Source of the DNA: Myxococcales bacterium
GTDB lineage: Bacteria > Myxococcota_A > Polyangia > Polyangiales > Polyangiaceae
Assembly: GCA_016720545.1 (NCBI GenBank)
Contig: JADKKK010000018.1
Coordinates: forward strand, 1-64,000
DNA length: 64,000 nucleotides
Reading direction: 5' to 3'
This document shows, piece after piece, positions 24,878 through 34,385 of this stretch (position 1 is its first letter; each line of letters begins with the position of its first letter). The notes beneath the pieces were generated by a model. That model had not been told where the DNA came from. It ran no database searches and saw nothing but the letters and a program-made list of their open reading frames with translations. A program made the position numbers and the translations under genes.

Positions 24878-26044
24878 TCAGTTCTTGCCCTTGCGCTGAA
24901 GCTGGTTGCGCGCGGCGTTCGCGACCGCGCCCGCGACGTCCTTGCTCTTCGCGACGTTGCGCAGATCGCTCTCGCGCAGGTGCGTGACCCACTGCGACGC
25001 GAAGGCGAACGGGGTGCGCGGGTTCGCGACCAGGGCGTACTTGATGGCGTAGGAGCGGGTGTAGTCGCGGTTCATGGCGATGATGCGGAGCACGTCTTCG
25101 GACACGTTCCGCATGCCCGCGATGCGCTGGATCTCGCTCTCGGTGATGCTCGGCGACTTGACGGCGGCCACGGAAACGAGCGGGTTCGGATCGCGCACAC
25201 CGAGCATACGAACGGCGGCCGCGTCGAGCGTGCCCTCGAAGTCGGGGTTGTCGCGCTTGTACGAGTCGACGCCGAGCTGCAGCAGGCGGATCTTCGCGGG
25301 CGGGCGCATCTCGGCCCAGATGCCGTTCAGGGCCTTCGCCTTCTGCGTGACCTCCTCCTTGCCCGTCTCGTCGACGACGTGGGTGTCTTCGTCGGGGGCG
25401 AGCTGGGTCGTGGCGGCGAGGCCGTGCAGCTCGTCGAACTGGTCGTCGTCGAACGTGCGCTCCTCGGTCGCCTCGGCGACGAGCTCCTTCGCGATGGCCG
25501 CCGCGGCCTCGCGGAACGCGGGGATTCCCGGGAGGTCGATTTTGTTGCGAACCGCGAGCTCGATGATGCGGTCGGCGGTCGACATGCGCGTCGACTTGTT
25601 CAGGTAGAGCTTCTCGATGATCGTCGGGTTCGCGAGCAGGCGCTCTTCGTTCGTGGCGATGAGCTCGGCGACGCCCTCGCTCGCCACGGCGGCGAGCTCC
25701 GCGACCGTCTCGTTCGCGAGCGAGCGGTGCTGGAGAAACTGGCCGATGAAATTGAAGTCCCCGGCGTAGGTGAGCGTCAGGCGATCGAGCACCCAGGGGT
25801 GCAGATCGCCCGCCAGCGCGCCGGTGATGAGCGGCTTCGGCAGCTTGCCGAAGGTCTCGGACGCGGTGGTGGCCGTGGGCCCGTCGCCTTGCGCGAGGAG
25901 CGCGATGACCGTGACGATCTCGCCGGGCCGCAGGCCGGGCACCACGCCCTTCGCGGCCATCTGCTTGAGCGGCGCGGGCCCCGCGGGGTCGAGGATCTTC
26001 TGCGCGGGGCCGGGGAGTGAGGAAATGTCGACGGGCTCAATCAC
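24878..26044 (-). CDS. Conserved alpha-helical repeat protein of unknown function
   Basis: 388 residues, no signal peptide or membrane span. It is largely helical with short repeating units such as NEERLLANPTIIEKLYLN and RMSTADRIIELAVRN, similar in style to HEAT-like or DUF2336 leucine-rich variant repeats. A charged acidic insert (EATEERTFDDDQFDEL, about 195-245) separates the two halves. It carries no catalytic motif I can recognise and is probably a protein-binding scaffold. Divergent from the SPFH gene, with 215 nt between the starts. The protein at 48734 has a similar repeat style. Confidence 0.6.
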   Translation of the reverse strand: MIEPVDISSLPGPAQKILDPAGPAPLKQMAAKGVVPGLRPGEIVTVIALLAQGDGPTATTASETFGKLPKPLITGALAGDLHPWVLDRLTLTYAGDFNFIGQFLQHRSLANETVAELAAVASEGVAELIATNEERLLANPTIIEKLYLNKSTRMSTADRIIELAVRNKIDLPGIPAFREAAAAIAKELVAEATEERTFDDDQFDELHGLAATTQLAPDEDTHVVDETGKEEVTQKAKALNGIWAEMRPPAKIRLLQLGVDSYKRDNPDFEGTLDAAAVRMLGVRDPNPLVSVAAVKSPSITESEIQRIAGMRNVSEDVLRIIAMNRDYTRSYAIKYALVANPRTPFAFASQWVTHLRESDLRNVAKSKDVAGAVANAARNQLQRKGKN

Positions 26045-26259
26045 GCCCGCGAGAGTAGCAGATGCGGGCGCGTGCCATCACCCCCGTGACGCGCCGAAAG
26101 GCCACGAAAAGTCGTGCGTTTTCGCGGGCGCAGGCGCGTCGGAGGCGAAACGAAGCCCCGCGTCGCGCCGATGTCGCTTCCGTCTGGCGTCGCTGGGGAG
26201 AGGGTCTTATTCTGCTCGAAACCGGCGGCACGTTCGCCGCCGCTTCGGAGGCAGAAACG

Positions 26260-27486
26260 ATGGGAGTGTTCGACTTCGTCCAAAAGAACGTGAGCGCGAT
26301 GATGATCGCGCGCGCCGACAACCAAAAACACCTCATCGTCTACAAGCATCCCGATCAGAACTTCCCGATGTACTCGCAGCTCACCGTCGACAGCGACGAG
26401 TGCGCGGTGTTCTTCAAGGATGGTCGGGTCGTCGGCGTGCTGCCCCCCGGGCGGCACACGATGCACACGCAGAACATCCCGTTCCTGGGCAGCATCGTGA
26501 ACCAGTTCACGGGCGGCAACGTGTTCATCAGCGAGATCTTCTTCGTGAAGACCACGCCGGTGCGCAGCATCCCCTTCGGCGGCCCCGCGGGCGAAATCGT
26601 CGATCCGGGCACCGGCCTGCAGGTGCCCATCCGCATTTTCGGTGAGTTCTCGGTCGTCGTCACCGACCCGGTGCGCTTCATCGTCGGCTACTCGGGCCAG
26701 GCGGCGGCGGGTGACAACGACCAGATCCTCCAGTGGGTGAAGGGAAAGTTCATCAACTCGGTGGGCACCGTCCTCTGCGAGCTGGCCGAGGCTGAGCAGA
26801 AGAGCATTCTGTCGGTCATCAACAACAAGGAGCGCCTGGCCCAGGCCTTCGTCGCGCGGGCGCCCGCCCTGAACGACATCGGCATTCGCATCACGGAGAT
26901 GGGGAAGATCGACCCCAACATCCCTGAAGAGCACATGGTGGAGCTCCGCCAGGCTGTCAAGGAGCTCGCCGACGCCCAGCGCGAGGTGCGCAAGAAGCAG
27001 ATCGCGATCGCAGGCGCTGCGGCCGACGCCCAGGCGAACCAGTTCGCGCTCGACCAGAAGTTCGGGCAAGACGCCCGCTACGTGAACCAGCTCGCCGGCG
27101 GCAACTTCGGCGCCTACGCGGCCGGCCAGGCCATGATCGGTGCTGGCCAGGGCATGGCGCAGCACGGCATGGGCGACGGGCTCGCGGGCGCCGGCGCCGG
27201 CATGGCCGTGGGCATGGGCATGGGCAACATGATGGTCGGTGGCTTCCAGCAGGGCATGCAGCCCGGCATGGGCGCCATGGGCGCGCCCCCGCCGCCGCCC
27301 GCCTCGGTGAGCCCCGGTGGGGTGCTCGTCACCTGCGGGGCGTGCAGCTTCAAGCAGGGCGCGGGCAAATTCTGCTCGAACTGTGGCACCGGCCTGCCCC
27401 AGGCGCCGAAGAACTGCACGGGGTGCGGCACCATGCTCAGCCCCGGCGCGAAGTTCTGCGCGAACTGCGGCACCAAGACGGCGTAG
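26260..27486 (+). CDS. SPFH/band-7 domain protein with C-terminal zinc ribbons
   Basis: 408 residues. Residues 1-250 match the cytosolic SPFH group (KHLIVYKHPDQNFPM, FFKDGRVVGVLPPGRHTM, FIVGYSG). Then come an Ala/Gln helix and a Gly/Met-rich low-complexity linker (MGMGMGNMMVGGFQQGM). The end holds two zinc ribbons, CGACSFKQGAGKFCSNCG and CTGCGTMLSPGAKFCANCG (double zinc ribbon). No N-terminal membrane helix. SPFH proteins form membrane-associated oligomeric scaffolds. The ATG at 26260 has GGAGG 10 nt upstream; the frame is open to 26062 but that part is not protein-like. Confidence 0.85.
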   Translation: MGVFDFVQKNVSAMMIARADNQKHLIVYKHPDQNFPMYSQLTVDSDECAVFFKDGRVVGVLPPGRHTMHTQNIPFLGSIVNQFTGGNVFISEIFFVKTTPVRSIPFGGPAGEIVDPGTGLQVPIRIFGEFSVVVTDPVRFIVGYSGQAAAGDNDQILQWVKGKFINSVGTVLCELAEAEQKSILSVINNKERLAQAFVARAPALNDIGIRITEMGKIDPNIPEEHMVELRQAVKELADAQREVRKKQIAIAGAAADAQANQFALDQKFGQDARYVNQLAGGNFGAYAAGQAMIGAGQGMAQHGMGDGLAGAGAGMAVGMGMGNMMVGGFQQGMQPGMGAMGAPPPPPASVSPGGVLVTCGACSFKQGAGKFCSNCGTGLPQAPKNCTGCGTMLSPGAKFCANCGTKTA

Positions 27487-27628
27487 GCCACGCCTCGAGG
27501 GCAGGGGACGCACCTCCGGTGGCGTCGCGCTTCCGTAAGCGCTTCGCGAAGGCCGGGCAGCTTCCCCCGACGCGGTCGTCGCGCGTTGCTTGACCGCACG
27601 CGCGGCGGTCCGCATCCTACGCTCCGAG

Positions 27629-30550
27629 ATGGCCAAGGAACAGCTCCTCCTCGTTGACGCCGACATGCGCAGTCTGCGCGTGCTCGAGGTGAGCCTCCGC
27701 AAGGCGGGCTACAACGTCACCGTCGCGACCGACGGAGAGGAGGCGCTGCGCTGCGTCGAGAGCGCGCCCCCGGACCTCGTTCTTTCGGACACCAAGCTGC
27801 CGAAGCTCGATGGGTACGCGCTGGTGCGGCGCCTGAAGGAGCGCGCCGAGTGGGCCCGCATCCCGGTGGTGTTCCTCACGAGCCAGCGCTCGGTCGAGGA
27901 CAAGATCCGCGGGCTCGAGCTCGGGGTCGAGGACTACCTGACGAAGCCCATCTTCGTGCGCGAGCTGCTCGCGCGCGTCCAGCTCCTGCTCGCGCGTCGC
28001 GACAAGGAGAGCATGTCGCGGCCCCAGCACGCCGCGCGCACCCAGTTCTCGGGCTCGATCGAGGACATGGCGGTGGTCGACCTCCTGCAGACCTTCGAGG
28101 TCTCCAGAAAGACCGGCGTCGTCAACCTCAAGAGCGGTGTGCGGAACGCCACGATCTACTTCCGAGACGGCAAGGTCCTCGACGCCGAGCTCGGTCCCCT
28201 CACGGGCGAGGAGGCCATCTACCGCGCGCTCACCTGGAACGAAGCGACCTTCGAGGTCAACTTCGAGCCCGTGTCCCGCGGGGAGGCGATCGAGGTCTCG
28301 ACGCAGGCCGTGCTGATGGAGGGCATGCGGAGGCTCGACGAGTGGAGCCGGATGACCGAGCAGCTCCCGGCGCTCGAGCAAGCCCTCGTCGTCGATCACG
28401 CGGAGCTCGCGCGCCGGATCGGCGAGATCCCCGACGAGGTGAACGGCATCCTGCGGCTCGTCGACGGTCGTCGCTCGACCCTCGAGGTCGTCGAGGAGTC
28501 GCCGTTCGAGGACCTGTCCACGCTCTCCACGCTCTCGAAGCTGTTCTTCGAAGGGCTGCTCATCAGCGCGAAGGACGCGCGGGCGCTCGAGCCCTTCGTG
28601 CCGGGCGTGCCCATCCACGATCCCGAGACCCTGCGCGGGCTCGCCGCGGCCATCCCCGCCGAGGCCCTCGAGCTCGCCTCGCCCTCCTCCTCCGGCGCGG
28701 AAACCCTTGTAACTCCAAATGCTTACGCGCCCGGCAAGGCCGAGGCCTCGCGGCCTACGGTGCCCTCCAAGCTCGCCGAGCTCGCCAAGCTCGCGATCGC
28801 CGTCGCCGGCGTCGAGCGTGCGCCCGAACCGCCCCCGCGCGCGCCGACTCGCGCGCCCTTCTCGCCGATCGCGACGCCGTCGGAGACGGAGCTCGCGCTG
28901 ACCCAGCCGTCCGCGGCGCTCCGCGCGAAAAAGGACGACGCCCCCGCGAAGACGCAAACGCCCGCCAAGGCGAAGCCCCCAGAGGCGAAGCCCGCCACCA
29001 AGACGGCCGAGGCGACCGCCGCGCCCAAGGCCCCCGAGCCGGTCAAGCCCATGAAGACGGCGGAGGCCGTGAAGCCGGCAAACGCCGAGCCCGCGAAGGC
29101 GGAGCCCGTGAAGGTGCCGGCAAAGGTAGAGCCCGTGAAGGCGGAGCCCGCGAAGGTGCCCGCGACGCCGGCGGCGGAGCCCGCAAAGGCGCCCGCGAAG
29201 TCGGCGCCCGCGCAGCCCGCGCGGCCTGCGACGGCGCCCGCCGCGTCGAACGTGACGCCCGGTGCGCTCGGGCTCCCCAGCCTGAAGGCCACGCTCGCGC
29301 CAGAGCCGCTCTCTCCCGCGCCCGCCTCTGTGGGGTCTGCCGCGCGCGGGGCCCCTCGCATCGCGCTCGCCGACATCGTGGAGGCGACGAAGGCGCCCGT
29401 GGCACCGGCGCCCGCGAGCTCCCAGCCCGCGCTGACCGACTCGGTGATGACCGAGCTGCGGCGCATCGCAGACGCGCCGCTCGACGGTCCGGACGAGACC
29501 CAGCTCGTGCCCGAGGTGTCGCCGAAGTTCCCGGCTCCGCCGGCGGTGCTGATCGCCATCCCAATCGACGTCTCTCCAGCCGCCGCGAGCTCGGCGCCCG
29601 AGACCCAGCCCGAGATCGTGACCGTGCCGGAGCCCTCGCCGCCGTTCGAGGTGAGCATCGACGAGCTCGCGTTCGACCCGACGCCGACGTCCGGTCCCGT
29701 CTCCAGCCGCCAGCAGTCGAAGGCGCGGCCGCCGCCGTCGCGGCGCAACGTGAAGCTCGAGCCGAAGGTCGTCGTCGCCGACGAGGATCGCGAGCCGGAG
29801 CCGCCGCCCTCGCGGTCGAGGCGCCGCGCCGTGGCCGACGACCAAGTGGCTCACGACGACAGCGAGACCGCCCCGTCGCGGCGCAGGCAGGCCGAGGGGC
29901 GCGCCCCGGAGCGCATCCCGGGGCCACGCGTGGCGCTCTGGCTCGTCGGCGGCATCGCGCTGGTGCTGGTGTTCGGGATCTTCGCGCGGCGCGTGGTGAG
30001 GGGCGAGCACGACACCGCGGCCGGCCTCGGCACGGGCCCGGACGCTGAGGCGCTCCAACCGCGGCCAAGCGGGACGCCCACCGCCTCCGCGCCCCCGGGC
30101 CTGCCCGCCCTATCGTTCACCTCGATCGACCCGGCGCCGATCCCACCGGAGACGGCGTCGGTCGCCGCGAGCGCGGTTCCCCCGCCGACCCCCGCGCCTC
30201 CGTCTCCCCGTACGTCCGCTGCTCCCGCGCCCACGCCCACGCCTGAGCCGCCTGCGCCCACGCCCGCGGCGGGCACCGCCCCGCCCGCCGCGGCCAGCGG
30301 CGAGCCCCCGCGCGTCAGCGACGTCAAGCAGGCGCAGCGCCTGCTCGAGCAGCACTCTCCCGGCAAGGCGGCCGAGGTCGCGCTGCGCGCGACCCGCCAA
30401 CAGCCAGGCAACGCCGAGGCGTGGCTCACGCTCGGCGCCGCGTACGAAGCCATCGGGCGCAAGGCCGCCGCCAGGGAGGCGTATCGTTCCTGCGCGAAGC
30501 AGGCCTTTGGTCCTGGCGTGGTCGAGTGTCGGGCGCTCTCCGGCGACTGA
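27629..30550 (+). CDS. Response regulator-DUF4388 fusion with membrane anchor and TPR end
   Basis: 973 residues. Residues 1-120 are a receiver domain with the phospho-acceptor Asp54 in LVLSDTKLPKLDG and the Lys in YLTKPIF. Residues about 140-215 are a DUF4388 domain (FSGSIEDMAVVDLLQTF). A long Pro/Ala/Lys region contains degenerate AKAEPVKVPAK repeats. A single transmembrane segment (ALWLVGGIALVLVFGIF, about 775) follows, then a Pro-rich stretch and a C-terminal TPR-like pair (LLEQHSPGKAAEVALRA, EAWLTLGAAYEAIGRKAAA). This places the receiver in the cytoplasm and the TPR in the periplasm. Typical of myxobacterial signalling/motility scaffolds; output unknown. Confidence 0.8.
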   Translation: MAKEQLLLVDADMRSLRVLEVSLRKAGYNVTVATDGEEALRCVESAPPDLVLSDTKLPKLDGYALVRRLKERAEWARIPVVFLTSQRSVEDKIRGLELGVEDYLTKPIFVRELLARVQLLLARRDKESMSRPQHAARTQFSGSIEDMAVVDLLQTFEVSRKTGVVNLKSGVRNATIYFRDGKVLDAELGPLTGEEAIYRALTWNEATFEVNFEPVSRGEAIEVSTQAVLMEGMRRLDEWSRMTEQLPALEQALVVDHAELARRIGEIPDEVNGILRLVDGRRSTLEVVEESPFEDLSTLSTLSKLFFEGLLISAKDARALEPFVPGVPIHDPETLRGLAAAIPAEALELASPSSSGAETLVTPNAYAPGKAEASRPTVPSKLAELAKLAIAVAGVERAPEPPPRAPTRAPFSPIATPSETELALTQPSAALRAKKDDAPAKTQTPAKAKPPEAKPATKTAEATAAPKAPEPVKPMKTAEAVKPANAEPAKAEPVKVPAKVEPVKAEPAKVPATPAAEPAKAPAKSAPAQPARPATAPAASNVTPGALGLPSLKATLAPEPLSPAPASVGSAARGAPRIALADIVEATKAPVAPAPASSQPALTDSVMTELRRIADAPLDGPDETQLVPEVSPKFPAPPAVLIAIPIDVSPAAASSAPETQPEIVTVPEPSPPFEVSIDELAFDPTPTSGPVSSRQQSKARPPPSRRNVKLEPKVVVADEDREPEPPPSRSRRRAVADDQVAHDDSETAPSRRRQAEGRAPERIPGPRVALWLVGGIALVLVFGIFARRVVRGEHDTAAGLGTGPDAEALQPRPSGTPTASAPPGLPALSFTSIDPAPIPPETASVAASAVPPPTPAPPSPRTSAAPAPTPTPEPPAPTPAAGTAPPAAASGEPPRVSDVKQAQRLLEQHSPGKAAEVALRATRQQPGNAEAWLTLGAAYEAIGRKAAAREAYRSCAKQAFGPGVVECRALSGD

Positions 30551-30568
30551 AGAGCCGACGGCGAGGGG

Positions 30569-31588
30569 TCAGCGCGCGCGCCGGGCGCGGGGGTCGAGAA
30601 AGTGGACGCTCAGGTCCACGAACATCGTGGCGAGGACGACGCCGGCGCTCGTGACGAGCACCGTGCCCATGAGGACGGGGCCGTCGCGGTCGAGCAGCGC
30701 CGACACCGCCAGCGAGCCCAGGCCAGGCCAGCGGAAGAGGGTCTCGGTGACCGCGGCGCCGCCGACGAGGGCGCCGAGGTCGAGCCCCACGACCGTCACG
30801 AGGGGCACGAGCACGTTGCGCAGCGCGTGGCGGAGGACGCCGAGCTCTCCGAGCCCCTTCGCGCGGGCCGTGCGCACGTAGTCGTGGGAAAGCGCGAGGA
30901 TCATTTCGTCGCGCGTGAGCCGCGTGTAGAGCGCGGCGCCGAAGAGCGCGAGCGTGCTCGCCGGCAGGATCACCGAGACGAGGTGCTCGAGGGGCGTCGC
31001 CCCGAACCCGTCGAGCGGCAGAAGGTGGAGCGTCTTGGCGAAGAGGAGCTGGAGCCCGAGCCCGGACATGAAGGTGGGTGCGCTCGTCGCGAGCAGGCTC
31101 GCGCTCACGGTCGCTCGATCACGCAGCGTGCGCTTGTGCCGCGCCGCGTAGACACCCAGCGCCACCCCGAGCAGCGACTGGAGCGTCACGGCGGTGAGCG
31201 CGAGCAACAAGGTGCGCGGGAGCCGCTCGCCGAGGATGGCCACGACGGGGCGTCTCTGTTGGTAGCTCCTGCCGAGATCGACGTGCACCGGGCCCATCGC
31301 CCCGCACGTCGCGTGGCGTGCGTCGCGCCCGCGGTCGAGGGGCCCGAGGTGGACGAGCCGCCGGAGGTAGGCGCCGAAGCGGACGGGCATGGGCCGCTCG
31401 AGGCCGAGCTCCGCGCGGATCTTCGCGACCTCCGCCGGTCTCGCCTGCGCGCCCGCCACCATGCGCGCGGGGTCGCTGGGGAGCACGTCGTTCACGAGGA
31501 AGGCGAGCGTCGCCGTGGCGAACAGGACGGCGAACCCGTGAGCCGCCCGCCGCGCCGCGGTCGCCGCCAGCGTAGCGCGCGCGCTCAT
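30569..31588 (-). CDS. Peptide/nickel-type ABC transporter permease (DppB-like)
   Basis: 339 residues with about six membrane segments. The permease-ATPase coupling loop is visible (EMILALSHDYVRTARAKGLGELGVLRHALRNVLVP), as is the N-terminal DppB signature FLVNDVLPSDPA. The ATG at 31588 overlaps the stop of the binding-protein gene (ATGA). Likely imports peptides or similar solutes together with the DppC-like partner and binding lipoprotein upstream. No ATPase genes are in the window, so ATP-binding subunits must be encoded elsewhere. Confidence 0.85.
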   Translation of the reverse strand: MSARATLAATAARRAAHGFAVLFATATLAFLVNDVLPSDPARMVAGAQARPAEVAKIRAELGLERPMPVRFGAYLRRLVHLGPLDRGRDARHATCGAMGPVHVDLGRSYQQRRPVVAILGERLPRTLLLALTAVTLQSLLGVALGVYAARHKRTLRDRATVSASLLATSAPTFMSGLGLQLLFAKTLHLLPLDGFGATPLEHLVSVILPASTLALFGAALYTRLTRDEMILALSHDYVRTARAKGLGELGVLRHALRNVLVPLVTVVGLDLGALVGGAAVTETLFRWPGLGSLAVSALLDRDGPVLMGTVLVTSAGVVLATMFVDLSVHFLDPRARRAR

Positions 31589-33351
31589 GGCCCGAACAGG
31601 CTCCCGAGCGCGCGCGGTCCTACGACGGCCCCAGGCAACGCGCCGCGTGTCGCGCCCGACGCCGCGCGGTCGAGCCAGGCCGACGAGAGGTCGCGCGCCC
31701 ACACCGCGTGGGGGCGATAGCCTCGGAGGTAGGGCTGGTGGACCTCGTAGAAGCGCACGGTGTAGGCGAAGGCGAACGGCGCCTCGTCGCACACGAGGTC
31801 CACGGCCTCCGAGATGAGCCGCCCGCGTCGCTTGGGCTCGAGCTCCCGCTTGGCGGAGTCGACGAGCGTGTCGAACCGCGGGTTCGAGTAGAACGACACG
31901 TTGTTCGCGTCCTCGTCGGCGATCGAGCGCGAGTGGAAGAGGGAGTCGAGGAAGTCGATGGGGTCCGGGTAGTCCTCCGACCACCCCCACGGCCCGATCG
32001 CGACCTGGCGACGCCGCGCCACCTGCGCCAGGTAGGTGGGGTAGTTCACGAGCCGGAGCTCGATGCGGAGCCCGATCTTCGCGACCTCCTGTTGGAACAC
32101 CTGCGCGGTGTACTCGCTCGCTCCTTGCCGATAGGTGTAGTACGGAATGACGTGCGGATAGCCGCCCGTTTTCGTAGCAGGATCATAGGGATAGCCGGCG
32201 CGCCGCATGTGCTCGAGCGCCTTGGTGAGATCGTGTTGCTGGCCCCGCTGTGCGGCGTCGTACCCGGGCGTCCCGGGGGGGATTGGCTGGTTGGCCGCGC
32301 GGAGCAGCGAGGGCTTCACGGCCTCGTAGTGGCGGCGATCGATGGCCGCGGCCACCGCCCGCCGCACCTCGACGTTGTCGAACGGCGCGACCTCCGTGTT
32401 CATGGCCTCACCCATGATCTGGCGCTCTCGCTCGTAGGCGCCGAGGGGGCGCCAGCGCGCGTCGGAGGCGAAGCGGAGCACGTCGCCTTGCGTGAGGTCT
32501 CGGAGGGTGTCGAGGTCGCCGTGCGTGAACTTGTACTTCGACGTCGAGAGGGTCATCCCGAAGGTGAAGACCACGCGGTCGAGGTAGGGTTTCCCCGGCT
32601 CGTAGTAGCCGTCGTGCCTCACGAGGGTGAGGCTCTGTCCGCGCACCCAGCCGCCTTGCGCGAGCTTGAAGGGGCCCGCGCCGCACGCGAGGAAGTCGTC
32701 CGAATAGCGACGGCCCGCGCTCTTGCAGACCGGGCGCAGCGGCTGCATCGCGAGGAGCGGGAGGAAGGTGGAGTCGGGTTGCGACAGCCGGAACGAGACG
32801 ACGTGCGAGCCCTCGACCGTGACGCCCGCGAGGTCCTCCCGGCGCTTGCTGGCGAGGTCGTCGTAGCCGACGATCGAGGAGTAGAAGCTGGAGTACGGGT
32901 TGGGCGCGGAGGGGTGCAATGCGCGCTCCACCGAGCGCTTGACGTCGTCCGCGGTGAGCTCCGTGCCGTCGTGGAAGAGCACGCCGCGCCGCAGCGTGAA
33001 GCGGTACTCGAGCCCGTCCGGCGCGGTCTCCAAACGCTCGGCGAGCCGCGGCACGACCGCGCCCTGCTCGTCGAAGTCGACGAGTCCGGCGAACAGCAGC
33101 TGGTGCATGCTGGAGACGAGCCCGTCCGCGATGTTCGCGGGGTCGAGGCTGCGGATGTCGCCGAACGAAGAGGTCCGTACCGTGCCGCCACGGCGCGGGA
33201 TCGAGTCGTCGGGGTGGGCCGTGGGCAGCGGAGCGGGCAGCTCGCCGCTGCAGCCGAGCGCGCCGGCCGCGAGACACGCCGCGGCGGCGTGCGCACAGAG
33301 GTGGCGGCCCGCGTGGCGCGAGGCGTGAGGTGCACGCCGAGGCACCGTCAC
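31585..33351 (-). CDS. Extracellular solute-binding lipoprotein, family 5 (DppA/OppA-like)
   Basis: 588 residues. Lipoprotein signal with lipobox AGALGC about 30 residues in. The family-5 pattern follows: GGTVRTSSFGDIRSLDPANI, LAERLETAPDGLEYRFTLRRGVLFHDG, then ADDVKRSVERAL. It binds peptides or other solutes outside the inner membrane and hands them to the two permeases. The GTG at 33351 overlaps the stop of the upstream permease gene; the downstream permease overlaps its stop. It is unusual for the binding protein to sit between the two permease genes. Confidence 0.85.
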   Translation of the reverse strand: MTVPRRAPHASRHAGRHLCAHAAAACLAAGALGCSGELPAPLPTAHPDDSIPRRGGTVRTSSFGDIRSLDPANIADGLVSSMHQLLFAGLVDFDEQGAVVPRLAERLETAPDGLEYRFTLRRGVLFHDGTELTADDVKRSVERALHPSAPNPYSSFYSSIVGYDDLASKRREDLAGVTVEGSHVVSFRLSQPDSTFLPLLAMQPLRPVCKSAGRRYSDDFLACGAGPFKLAQGGWVRGQSLTLVRHDGYYEPGKPYLDRVVFTFGMTLSTSKYKFTHGDLDTLRDLTQGDVLRFASDARWRPLGAYERERQIMGEAMNTEVAPFDNVEVRRAVAAAIDRRHYEAVKPSLLRAANQPIPPGTPGYDAAQRGQQHDLTKALEHMRRAGYPYDPATKTGGYPHVIPYYTYRQGASEYTAQVFQQEVAKIGLRIELRLVNYPTYLAQVARRRQVAIGPWGWSEDYPDPIDFLDSLFHSRSIADEDANNVSFYSNPRFDTLVDSAKRELEPKRRGRLISEAVDLVCDEAPFAFAYTVRFYEVHQPYLRGYRPHAVWARDLSSAWLDRAASGATRGALPGAVVGPRALGSLFGP

Positions 33352-34385
33352 TCGCTCCGGGGGTCGAGGGCGTCGCGGAGGCCCTCGCCGAGCAGGTTGA
33401 AGCCGAGCACGCACGCGAGGATCGCCGCGAACGGCGCCGCGAGCAGCCACGGCGCGGTCGCGTAGACCTCCTGCCCCTCGAAGAGCATGTAGCCCCACGT
33501 GGCGGTCGGCGGTGACAGCCCGACCCCGAGGTAGCTCATCACGCTCTCCGCCACGATCATCTGGGCGACCGAGAGCGTGGCGAGCACGACGATCGGACCC
33601 GCGACGTTGGGCAGCACGTGCAGCCAGAGGATCCGCGGCGTGCTCTGGCCGAGCGCGCGCGCCGCGGTCACGTACTCCTGGTTGCGCACCTGGATGGTCT
33701 TCGCGCGCACGATCCGCGCGATACCGAGCCATCCCGTGAAGCCGAGGGTCAGCAAGATCGTCGTGGCGCTCGTCCGCTCGAAGACCGACGCGAGCGCCAT
33801 CACGAGGAGCAAGAAGGGAAACGCGAGCCCGATGTCGACCGAGCGCATGAGGGCGGCGTCGAGGCTGATCTCAGGGCCGGCCCGCAAGAAAGCCCGCCCG
33901 AGCGCGGCGAGCCCCGCGAGCCCCACGATCGGGAGAACGCCGTGGTGCGCGAAGACCTTCGTCGTGACCACCGGCGGGCCGAACACCGTGAGCCCGAGCA
34001 GCGCGACCAGGCCGCCGACCACGAGCCAGGGGAGTCGGGCGCCGCGCGCGCCCTCGTAGTACCCCGCGAGCACGCCCACGAGCGCGCCGACGGACGTCGC
34101 CAGCGCCGTCGAGGCGAGGCCTATCCAGAGCGACGTGCGCCCGCCGAGCGCGAGCCGCGTCAGCTGATCGCGGTAGAGCCGGTCGGCGCCCAGCCAGAAC
34201 TCCGAGCTCGGGCCGACCGGGCCCAGGGGCGCGGCGCCGCGCGAAAACTCGCTCGTGATGCCGTCGTGGGGCGAGAACCACGGGGCGAGGAGCGCAAAGA
34301 GCGCGACCGCGCCCACGAGCGCCGCGCCGAGCCTCACCTGCGCGTTGCGCAGCACGCGCGCGCGCCCCGAGACCGGCACCCTCAA
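33348..34385 (-). CDS. Peptide-type ABC transporter permease (DppC-like) with insertion
   Basis: About 345 residues, somewhat longer than the usual 300. The N-terminal signature is VGAVALFALLAPWFSPHDG and FWLGADRLYRDQLTRLALGGRTSL. The coupling loop is IQVRNQEYVTAARALGQSTPRILWLHVLPN. A region of about 60 residues between GYYEGARG and FLRAGPEISL adds two hydrophobic segments not usual in DppC. Start: the TTG at 34385 is preferred because AAGGA lies 6 nt upstream and it overlaps the hydrolase stop (TTGA). A GTG at 34379 is the alternative. Confidence 0.8.
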   Translation of the reverse strand: MRVPVSGRARVLRNAQVRLGAALVGAVALFALLAPWFSPHDGITSEFSRGAAPLGPVGPSSEFWLGADRLYRDQLTRLALGGRTSLWIGLASTALATSVGALVGVLAGYYEGARGARLPWLVVGGLVALLGLTVFGPPVVTTKVFAHHGVLPIVGLAGLAALGRAFLRAGPEISLDAALMRSVDIGLAFPFLLLVMALASVFERTSATTILLTLGFTGWLGIARIVRAKTIQVRNQEYVTAARALGQSTPRILWLHVLPNVAGPIVVLATLSVAQMIVAESVMSYLGVGLSPPTATWGYMLFEGQEVYATAPWLLAAPFAAILACVLGFNLLGEGLRDALDPRSE

